Assembly (NCBI GenBank): GCA_020091685.1
Contig: CM034613.1
Location: forward strand, 1,640,345 to 1,704,344
DNA: 64,000 nt
Direction of reading: 5' to 3'
DNA from: Lutjanus erythropterus
Lineage: Eukaryota > Chordata > Actinopteri > Lutjaniformes > Lutjanidae
A program made the position numbers and the translations under genes. Shown one piece after another: positions 56,091 to 64,000 of the stretch; the stretch's first letter is position 1; the number at the start of each line of letters is the position of its first letter. The notes under the pieces were generated by a model. That model did no database searches, was not told where the DNA came from, and was given only the letters and a program-made list of their open reading frames with translations.

Positions 56091-56999
56091 TGTTTACAGG
56101 TTTATACATGTGGTATTTATACATGTGGTATTTTAATTTATGACATGTTCTGGTTTGCTTTAATTCTTTTAATTTCTAATCTTCCTCTGTGTCAGAAAAC
56201 AGGCTTGTTCCAGACAAGAATTCACAACTCCAAACAATTTAAAAATGGGTTAAAAGCCTTCAAAATCTAAACCTAACAATACCAACTGATAACATAGGTG
56301 TAAAAATATGCCATTTGTTTCAAAAAATATATGTTTATGAAAATGTTGTGTCCCAGATTTCTGTCAACTCCATCAGATTTTTACAAAAACATGATTTAAT
56401 CAGGCACAAAAAGGGTTAGCAGTACACTAAGGACCCCTGTCTCTTTTCCTGGTTCAAAAAAGGCAGGAAGAGTAAAGCACTGATAAACTTTTTTGACAAA
56501 TTCATTAAATAATATTGCTATCAGATGTGTCTCAACCATAATAACAACTCTGTGGTCCTTCTAAATCAAAACTAAATAAGAATTATGGTTTAAAAACATG
56601 TCTTTTGATTAACATTAAGAGAACTCTGAGACACTTTAAAAAATAGAGTGGCTGCTCACTATGACTATGATGTGAAATTAAAAAATGTTGTCAATTCAGT
56701 TTAATCACTTGGAGGCTGGCAAGGTTACAAGGTTTAATAGCCAAGAGTTTGATCTTTTAAAATAGATTTTTTAGCATTAAAAAATAAAACTCAAAACGCC
56801 CTCAAAAATTGTCTCTGTCCCCGTTCTCAAGAATGAGTAGGGTTTTAGGTATAAAATATTCCATTCTATGTAAAGCTTCAACCAAGTGTTTGAACAAGAG
56901 GATATACTACATGGGCCTACAGGAGTGTTTGTACGGAAGCTGCGATGTGTGTATGGTGTCCAGTATGCCTCCCATTAAAGTTCAAACTTGAGAGATACT
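56091..56999. other. Non-coding, probably includes decayed 5' LTR
   Basis: AT-rich to about 56800. The segment 56805-57022 precedes the primer-binding site and probably holds the remains of the 5' LTR, but I cannot fix its start. Confidence 0.4.
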
Positions 57000-57022
57000 C
57001 AGACTGATTATTGAACATTACA

Positions 57023-57040
57023 TGGTGTCAGAAGTAAACT
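57023..57040 (+). other. Primer-binding site of the Gypsy element
   Basis: tggtgtcagaagtaaact directly follows the LTR end; TGG complements the CCA end of a tRNA primer for minus-strand synthesis. The exact tRNA was not determined. Confidence 0.7.
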
Positions 57041-58411
57041 ATGGCGAAATTCCCACCACCGGACAACTTCAACTTCAGTCATCCTGAGCTCTGGCCTGAA
57101 TGGAAACAGAGGTTCCACGTACAAGTACAGAACTGCAACTGAGTTGGATAAAGAAGATGAAGAAGTACAGGTGTGTACTCTGTTGTATTCACTCGGAAGT
57201 GAAGCTGAAAACATCGTTAAGACCTTTGTGTTTGCTAATGAGGGGGATGAAGATGTGTACGACATTGTACTGGACAAGCTGGACAAATACTTTGTGTCTA
57301 AAGTTAATGCAATCCACGAGATGGCAAGATTTCATCAGCGGGCACAGAAGCATGGTGAAAGTGTGGATGAATACATCCGCAGCCTACACGAGCTGGTGGA
57401 GAAGTGTGACTTCGGCGCTGTGAAGAATGAGAACATAAGAGACAGACTTGTGATCAGTGTCCCGGACAAAGAACTGTCTCAGAAATTGCAGATGATGTTG
57501 GATTTAACTCTGGAGAAAGCATGCAGACAAGCCAGGCAGTCAGAACAGATCGAAGGGCAGATGTCCGAGCAGAGTGGAGTTGCAGCACTGTGTGAGGTGA
57601 TACACTCACATACACACAAACGAGCCTACTCCACGCAGCCAAAAGGTGCGTTCAAGCCGGAGAGGAGAGTCAGCCGCTGGAGTTACAGGCTTCTCAAACA
57701 GCAGCATTCAGGCACGGTAAACTCAGCCCAAGGCAAGTGCTCAAGGTGTGGAAAACCACATGCCAAGAGTGACGTTTGTGCAGCTCAATGTGCAGACTGC
57801 TGCAAGTGTGGAAAAAGGGGCCATTACGCCATTATGTGCCACATACTCCAAGTCAGTGATGTGTTCACGGGCCATACGGAATCCGAGAGTTTTTTTCTGG
57901 GTGCTGTAACTGTGCAGGATTCCAAAACACCGTGGCCAGTAACACTCCAACTCCAAGACAGTGATATAAAGTTCAAAAAAGATAGCGGAGCAGACACCAA
58001 TGTTATTTCACAACACACTTATGATACATTAAAGACAAAGACAAAGCTGGAATATTCACAAGCTGTGTTGGACTGTCCAGGGGGCAGGCTAAAAAAAGGC
58101 AAATTCAGAGCTTCCACATACTACAAGGGGACAAGATACTGCTTCAACATACACGTGTCCGCGGCCATGGGTTTCATCCAGAGAGTGGAGGATGTGTCAC
58201 GCACACACAGTGAGACAGTAGGACTTCTGAAAACCACACCTGTGAAAATAAAACTGAAGGATGGAGCAGTACCATATTCTGTCACCACAGCTCAGTGGGT
58301 TTCTGTACCCCTACTCCCCAAGGTGAAGGAGGACTTTAACAGGGTGGTCAAATGCAGAGTTATTGAGGAGATAACCAGATCAACTGACTGGTGTGCCCCA
58401 GTGTGGGACTA
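57041..58411 (+). pseudogene. Gypsy gag, zinc knuckles, protease and start of RT
   Basis: The ATG at 57041 opens the gag (MAKFPPPDNFNFSHPELWPE) but reaches a stop at about 57139; the rest runs in another frame from 57144. Capsid-like region to about 57590 (includes FHQRAQKHGESVDEYIRSLH). Two nucleocapsid knuckles follow: an atypical CSRCGKPHAKSDVC and a regular CCHC, CCKCGKRGHYAIMC. The protease active site reads DSGAD (codons from 57981). The RT start, ending STDWCAPVWD, is cut by a stop at 58409. Between here and the next frame about 20 RT residues are missing. Confidence 0.88.
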
Positions 58412-59408
58412 AACTGCCTTAATGCAGCTGTGGAGCATGAAAAATATGTTTTGCCCACTCTGAATGAGCTTGCTGGTTCAAGTGTGTTCTCACTACTGGA
58501 TGCCGCTTCGGGATTTTGGCAAATCCCATTAAACAAAGACAGTGCTAAACTCACGACTTTCATCACACTATTCGGAAGGTATTTCTTCCACTGTCTTCCA
58601 TTTGGTATCTCAATCGCCCCAGAAATCTTCCAAAGAGAGATGAATAACCTTTTCAAGAACCACGAAGGTACAGCGGCTTTCATGGGTGACATAGTAGTCT
58701 ATGGAGAGACCCCTGAGGTGCATGATAAACACCTCGAGAGGGTACTTAAAGATGCTGGACTGAAGTTCAATGAGGAAAAATGCAAACTGAGACAAACTCA
58801 GATCAAGTTCTTAGGTCACAATGTTGACAAGCGCGGTGTCAGACCTGACACTGAAAAGGTCGAGGCCATAAGGAACATAAAGCCGCCACAGAACACCACA
58901 GAGCTCAAGCACATCATGGGCATGGTGCATTATCTGGGACGCTACCTGCCCAACCTCGCAGACGTCACACACCCACTCAATGACCTGCTCAAGGCTGACA
59001 AAGCATGGGTGTGGGCGCCAGCGCAGGAAGAGGCTTTAGCAAAAGTCAAACAGCTGTTAAAAGAGGCACCCATACTAGCCTTTAATGATGTCAATAAACC
59101 AACAATCGTCAGTGCTGTTATGGGTCGGGAGGTGTTCTACTACAGGTGTTCTACTACAGGTGTTCTACTACAGGACCACAATGGACAACTTTGGCCAGTT
59201 GCCTACTATTCTCACACCCTGACTGATGCAGAAACAAGATATGCACAGATCGAAAAGGAGTGTCTTACTGTGGTCTGGGCATGTGAAAAATTCTCAAAAT
59301 ACCTGTACAGCCTTGAAAAATTCATTATCCAAACAGACCACAAGCCACTGGTTCCACTCTTCAATGTTAAGGACATTGATGCTGTGCCACTTCGTTGTCA
59401 AATTCAAC
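58412..59408 (+). pseudogene. Gypsy reverse transcriptase and RNase H
   Basis: RT reads KYVLPTLNELAGSSVFSLLD with the first catalytic Asp in SLLDAASGFW, then CLPFGISIAPEIFQREM. The YxDD-type box is altered: FMGDIVVYG, where FMDD is expected, so one of the two catalytic Asp is Gly (codon 58685-58687). The RNase H/connection region follows (WPVAYYSHTLTDAETRYAQI, then TDHKPLVPL). In it the N-terminal Asp segment is replaced by three 14-bp copies of ggtgttctactaca (59131-59172). A frame change with a short deletion occurs near 59395-59410. Confidence 0.88.
59131..59172 (+). repeat. 14-bp tandem triplication inside RNase H
   Basis: ggtgttctactaca is repeated exactly three times (59131, 59145, 59159). 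Though 14 is not a multiple of three, the frame stays open across it, which implies a nearby compensating deletion. Confidence 0.95.
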
Positions 59409-60215
59409 AAAAAAGCAGAGTATGTCCCAGGCAAACTGCTTGATATGGCAGATACACTCTCAAGACACCCTTCTGCAGTGTTACACTGGGAGATGATTGA
59501 ACTGTCAGGTGATATACAGGCCCTGGAGGAGGCCACACAGACAGCATGGCCAATGTCAGGCTCACGTTTGGATGAGGTTAAAGAGCATACAAAGGCCAAC
59601 CCAGAGCTACAGATGGTGATGCGCTTTGTAAGCAGTGGCTGGCTGAAATATGGATCCAAAGTGCCAGACAGTATCAAACCCTATTATGCAGTAAAAGACT
59701 CTCTCTCAACAAGCCACGATCTGCTCCTCTACGGTGATAGAATCACCATTCCCAACCGCCTGAGGTCAGAGATACTAGAACGGCTGCATGATGGTCACAT
59801 GGGCATAGTGAAGTGCCATGAACATGTCAAACAGAGTGTCTGGTGGCCAGGTATCGGCAAAGTTCTGCCAAAGTGGATTGAACACTGTAAATATTGCCAG
59901 GTGGCAAAACCTGCTCAGAACAGAGAGCTGCTCATACCAACCCCCTTGCCAGAGAGACCCTGGGAGAGAGTGGCTGCTGATATATGTGAAGTGGACAAAA
60001 GAAATTACCTGGTGGTAAAGATGACACCTACATCTATGACCCCACCACTTCCTCAGCCTGAGTTTGAGGAGGGAAAGGAAACAGACAGTGGAAAACAGCG
60101 AGAGCAAAGTGGACAAACAACAACACAGACACCAGCTGATGAACCAGCTACTGTCACAACATCAAGTGGCAGAATGGTTAGAAAACCATCTCACCTGAAA
60201 GACTTTGTCACTTAA
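59409..60215 (+). pseudogene. Gypsy integrase, catalytic core deleted
   Basis: Starts with the linker AEYVPGKLLDMADTLSRHPS, then an HHCC zinc-binding region (LHDGHMGIVKCHEHVK, WWPGIG, CKYCQ). It enters the core at ERPWERVAADICEVDKRNYL and then jumps to a C-terminal tail (MTPPLPQPEFEEGKE, GRMVRKPSHLKDFVT), so nearly all of the DDE core is deleted in frame. Stop at 60213. Confidence 0.85.
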
Positions 60216-60363
60216 AGACACTGCAGTTAGTGCACAGGTCGTTAGTTGCTAATGGCTGCAAGTTCAAGTTCATGTTATTGTTCTGAGCGAGACAAGAGCT
60301 TATTCCCTTAGCAACTAAACAATCTAAAATGTTAACGATAAGATCCAGTATTGAACATTACAT

Positions 60364-61479
60364 AGACAGCCCATCCTCAACTGATAAATATACCCTATAG
60401 ACCATACAAGTAGATTATTACGGGCATTATTTATATTTATTGTTAGACACTGACCTCTAGTGGACATAGTAATTACGACAGTAGCAGAGGAAGAAGCCAG
60501 GTCACGTTGCATAAAGAGCAAGAAAGAAAAGCCAACATTGACTTATTTAAAGTGTAAATTACTTCTGTGACTTCCATTATGCAACTTATATAGCATAGTT
60601 ATTTTAGTCTATATAAAGGAAAAACTTCTAAACACATTAAACACGTTAGAAAATAGTTGCTGAAAACCTGACAAGACTGAGAACTATGTAGGACTGAATT
60701 GTGGAGTTAGAACGTTATTCTGTCTTCAGGATTTTTTGGGCGGACTTGACACATTGCCCAGTGACATGCCTGAGCCATGGTCCCCCAACACTAAATAAGC
60801 CCCACAAACCGACACATAAACAACACCACCTCCCCCTGTCCTCACCCTTCCTAATAGTGAGTTACGAACGTACCTTCAGCAAATCTCTCAGTCCAAATCA
60901 GCCCAGCAGTTCACTTCAGCTCACTTCAGTTCCAACAACCCGACTCATAAGGAAAAAAATACCATCCTGTCACCATCCTCTGGCTCTGGTGGCTCAAACA
61001 TGTCTGGACATATCCAATAAAGCCGCTAGATGTTTCAGGTTGTTTTCAGGTCGTAGTGGTGTTTGACACTGAGACAGTGGAGTGGACATGACAACAGCAT
61101 TTCAGAGCAGAGAAAACTGGTAATTTTCTATACTCGATTTGTGATTTTTTTAATCATTCAAATTTGGTTGGGTGGTTAATGACATGTTTCTGTGGTGTGA
61201 TATACTCAGAACACACATTTATTGTTGCTTTACACAATCTCTTATGACTTATCATGGTCATTTTATGATTCGTACAGTAAATAAATTACATATTACAGAA
61301 AAAAAGTGATTATTTTGTCCACACCGTGAATCTTGTTGTTTGCTCAACAAACTTTCAGCTTTACCAAAACCAGATCCACAGAACCAAATTACGAAGGCAA
61401 CAGGTTTGTATCTAACAGAGTATTGGAACTGGCCCAGCAGCCATCACTGCCTTTTTGTTCACTTTAATGGTTAATCTAG
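60364..61479. other. Non-coding, nothing firm
   Basis: Part of 60364-60620 may be leftover LTR or 3' region. The 121-residue ORF at 60701-61066 is Pro/Ser/Leu-rich and matches no family. A recurrent ttcacttcagctcacttcag lies at 60910. Confidence 0.4.
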
Positions 61480-61790
61480 CTTCATTAGTGCGACTCATTT
61501 AGACTTAAATGCCTCAGCTTGCATAATCGCAGTGATGGATGGCGGAGAGGAGGCCTCCTGAACGCAGAGAGTGAACCACAGCGGGATGTGGCCTCTGATG
61601 GATCTCACAGGAACGCAGAGCAGCTAATGAATGCGAATGTGTCGTGTTGCCTCGTCCTTAATGAAGTGAGGAGCTAGCGCCAGCTGTTTCCTCAGCAGGG
61701 CCCAGGTCCCAGCTGTTTACCACTGGAAGGACCATTAAGATGAGATTCATCCACTGATTTGTTCTCATGTGGGATTACTAATTCACCATT
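61480..61790. promoter_or_regulatory. Candidate conserved non-coding element (best in window)
   Basis: A 300-bp unique block with balanced composition, several homeodomain-type cores (taatggttaatctagcttca, cagctaatgaatgcgaatgt, ccttaatgaagtgaggagct) and E-boxes (ccagctgtttcc, ccagctgttt), with no ORF and no repeat words. The density of such sites and the sequence complexity are typical of vertebrate developmental enhancers. Conservation itself cannot be seen from one sequence. Confidence 0.4.
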
Positions 61791-62475
61791 ATGTGGTATG
61801 TTGGTTGTTTCTTTGATTATTGTTGTTGACCAGGCTTTAGATTACTTTGCTTTATAAGGAAATGCACATCAAATGCCTCAATCTAATCCTCAAATAGATG
61901 AACAGATTTTTTTTTCCCCTGTATTTTCCTTTTAATATATGAAAATGAGGTCCCCGCAGTCTATAGCTGAAAATACCTTCACCACCGTGGTGCACAATGT
62001 GGTTGGATTAGAGTCTGAAATATGCACAGTCAAACTTACAGCTCTCTCCAGTGTGTATTTGTGGCAGTTGAATATGTTAATGAAACAGATTCAAGTCATT
62101 CTAGAAGTATAAATAAGCTTTAGTCGATTTAGAGTATTAACATGCGTCATGAGTGATCCGATAACAAGTGGACAGTGCTAAATACCTCAGTTCACACCTA
62201 GAATGTGTCTCTGCATGCCTCTCAAGTGAACACTTCCCTGTTCTATATACAAATAAACAGGAACACACTGATCTTCCGGCTGCTCTGCCCCAACCCTCTG
62301 TGAGTTATTGAGTTTTCTGATAGACAGCTTAGCTAGTAATACTAGCTTTACTCAGCAAAGTAACTACTTCTGTCAGTTGTAGCTGCCATTAGCTAGTTAG
62401 TTCAGTTAGCCATGTAGCTAGCGGTACTACTAACTTAACACTTAAATAAAGCTTTTTTAACGGTCCAATGCTCCT
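61791..62475. other. Non-coding, nothing recognised
   Basis: Includes scattered tagctag words at 62330-62420. No gene. Confidence 0.5.
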
Positions 62476-62900
62476 GTAACCTGGCAAACCAGACACTTTT
62501 TACACTGAACCATCTGGGAAGTAGCCTTTGGAAATTGTTTGGAAAAGGGCAGGCACAAAAAATGCTTGGCAGGTGATTGGATGAACCATCAGTCTATCAC
62601 ATCTAACACGGGCTTACTTCAACCAATCAGATCAAAAACTTGCCAAAGTCAGTCGGGAGAAGAAAACATCTTTTCCATGGAGAAAAGCCTTAAGTGTTGT
62701 TCTATATTCTTCTTTCAATGAAGAAATACTCTCCAGTTCTGATATAACTCATGCTACTGCTGTCATCACACCTAAAGCCACTTCTGTAGCTGCCAATAGT
62801 CCCTCCTAGTGCAGTGATTGGCTGTGCCACTTTTGGTGCTGATACAAACAGATAAGTTGAAACATGGCAAGATGAGTTGTGCATGATTTTGTGATCAGCT
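62476..62900 (-). mobile_element. Helicase-leader repeat family, copy D
   Basis: Reverse orientation. On plus: ctgtaacctggcaaaccaga (element end), aaccatctgggaagtagcct, attgtttggaaaagggcagg, accatcagtctatcacatct, then the longest coding remnant of the family, then tgtcatcacacctaaagcca and agtgattggctgtgccactt. It lacks the first about 50 bp of the coding frame present in copies A-C but extends further downstream. Confidence 0.8.
62630..62748 (-). pseudogene. Helicase-like ORF remnant reaching motif I (copy D)
   Basis: Reads VISELESISSLKEEYRTTLK, then AFLHGKDVF, and after a one-base shift LLPTDFGKFLI. In superfamily 2 RecQ-like helicases the corresponding segment is a Q-motif region followed by a Walker A of the form PTGxGKS; here Gly is Asp and Ser is Phe, so the site is not intact. 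This copy gives the strongest evidence that the family's parent frame encodes a helicase. Confidence 0.6.
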
Positions 62901-64000
62901 CCCTTGCAAGGTAAATGCTCTTGTGCTAGCAGTGCGAACAAAAAAAAGAGGGCAAAATTGGCTAATAACAGGGCCGCTGATTTCATGGCTGTGCTAGCTC
63001 ATGGCAGCTACAGTTAGTTAGAGGTTACTCTTAGCAACAAGTAAAGAAACTCAGACAGTGTGTTTCGTGTGTATATGCATGAGAATCCATTTTGCATGTT
63101 GTTGCGGCTTGTGTAGTTGTTTCGCACAAAGATATATGATGCTGTTGGCTCGCAAATGAGTAACTTTTATATGACAATTATGTAGGCGGTCCTTCAATGT
63201 GCCCAATTTCCCAAAGTACCAGAACTCTCAGCAAGTGGTTTGAATATTCGGGTCACAATATCTCTTGGGGATCATTTACTCTAATATTAAGCACTGCTTT
63301 CACTTCTGATCTGATCAGCATGTTAATACCAGGTGCAAACAGGGTCTTCATGACAGAACAACCAAAACAGGCGACACTAAGGAGTCATTGCAAAATAAAT
63401 GAATAAATGGAAATCTTTAAAAAAATGTCTAAACAAAACAATCAGTGATGATTTCTTTTCATTAATATCTCTTCCCAAAGTGAGCATCTAGTAATTATAG
63501 AAGAACGCCTGTGATTATGATGCCTTGATTATCAGTAACATAATAAGTGGTTTCTCAATGCCTCCCACACAAGGCTGAGAGCGTAGAGCAGCAAAACTTA
63601 GATTGAAAAAAGATCAGTTGCCTCTTTTTTTCAGACCACTGACAAAGTAATGCAGTCTTAGATAACTTTAGTCTCATGAAATATGAAATATGTTGACAAA
63701 CTGACTCCCAGGCTTCTGTACCTGTACCCACAGCACTGTGCTACGTAGTGGGCAACTATCATCTTTAGCTTTTATTTGGCTCCCCATTAGCCTCCATACA
63801 GTGGTCATCCTGGCGTCACCATAAATTGGACAATGTGGAAGAAATACTATGGTCATCTTCGATTTTAAACCAGTCAAGCTTGTCTGGAGAAGGCTTGAAT
63901 GTAATGAAGTCCTGCACTCCAGCTTTAAACAGTATAAACTTAAAAGGGCAGCTGCATAAAATCTTGGAGGCAACAGATAACTGGCATCATGCATGAATTA
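62901..64000. other. Non-coding, nothing recognised
   Basis: No supported gene to the window edge. The 106-residue minus ORF at 63674-63994 has no recognisable domain. Confidence 0.5.

Larger units (their letters stand above)
57000..60363 (+). mobile_element. Ty3/Gypsy LTR retrotransposon, degenerate
   Basis: Order: LTR end (ttgaacattaca, 57011-57022), primer-binding site, gag, zinc knuckles, protease, RT, RNase H, integrase, 3' end. The word ttgaacattacat recurs at 60351-60363 after the pol stop, as expected if both LTRs once ended this way; otherwise the LTRs are not alignable by eye and the 3' LTR appears mostly deleted. Frameshifts, a catalytic substitution and large deletions make it inactive. 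Confidence 0.9.

Noticed and set aside
57008-59677. Minus-strand ORFs within the Gypsy element
   Set aside because: They are shadows of the gag-pol frames on the opposite strand.
63674-63994. 106-residue minus ORF at the window edge
   Set aside because: No motif, no coding-like composition and no splice context; kept out of the gene list.

Overview
The window reads as a non-coding stretch of a ray-finned fish (teleost) chromosome, most likely percomorph-type. It is AT-rich, has no operon-like ORF packing, and is full of interspersed repeats of kinds familiar from teleost genomes: a mariner copy, a HARBI1/ALP1-like Harbinger transposase remnant, a Tc1 tail, a broken Ty3/Gypsy element, a tRNA-derived SINE, hAT-type and Harbinger-type MITEs, and many minisatellites. 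I recognise no intact host protein-coding gene. Most long ORFs are translations of purine-rich tandem repeats. The window is best seen as an intergenic desert or a very large intron.

Layout. 0-12 kb: a tandem duplication, a 20-bp hairpin, a mariner transposase pseudogene (about 2.2-3.3 kb), several dispersed repeats, a 100-bp higher-order minisatellite near 10 kb, and a Harbinger transposase fragment with a visible intron (11.1-11.9 kb, minus strand). 12-22 kb: the first copy of a repeat family carrying the beginning of a helicase-like reading frame, three TIR elements, a 55-bp minisatellite and a conserved-looking non-coding block. 22-31 kb: two arrays of a 21/42-bp minisatellite, the first of three composite elements with an internal AACAAGAC array, two more helicase-family copies and a clean hAT MITE with an 8-bp target duplication. 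32-38 kb: known-type dispersed repeats, a minus-strand SINE and two palindromic TIR elements. 38-47 kb: a locally duplicated region with TAGCTAG-type arrays, two composite elements and a candidate coding block at 41.2-41.5 kb. 48-55 kb: an LTR-like fragment joined to a Tc1 tail, a roughly 200-bp tandem array, and a GC-rich block at 54.9-55.4 kb that could hold a real first exon and promoter. 57-60.4 kb: a degenerate Gypsy gag-pol. 61.5-61.8 kb: the best candidate conserved non-coding element. 62.5-62.9 kb: the fourth helicase-family copy.

Nothing here works as a pathway. The shared theme is decayed mobile DNA. The observation most worth follow-up is the four-copy family (12.2, 25.0, 30.8 and 62.5 kb): each copy keeps the same upstream leader and the first codons of a protein that reads into a motif-I-like (Walker A) segment in the 62.6-kb copy. 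This implies an autonomous helicase-encoding parent, or capture of a helicase first exon. All family identifications come from pattern recognition; no database search was run.
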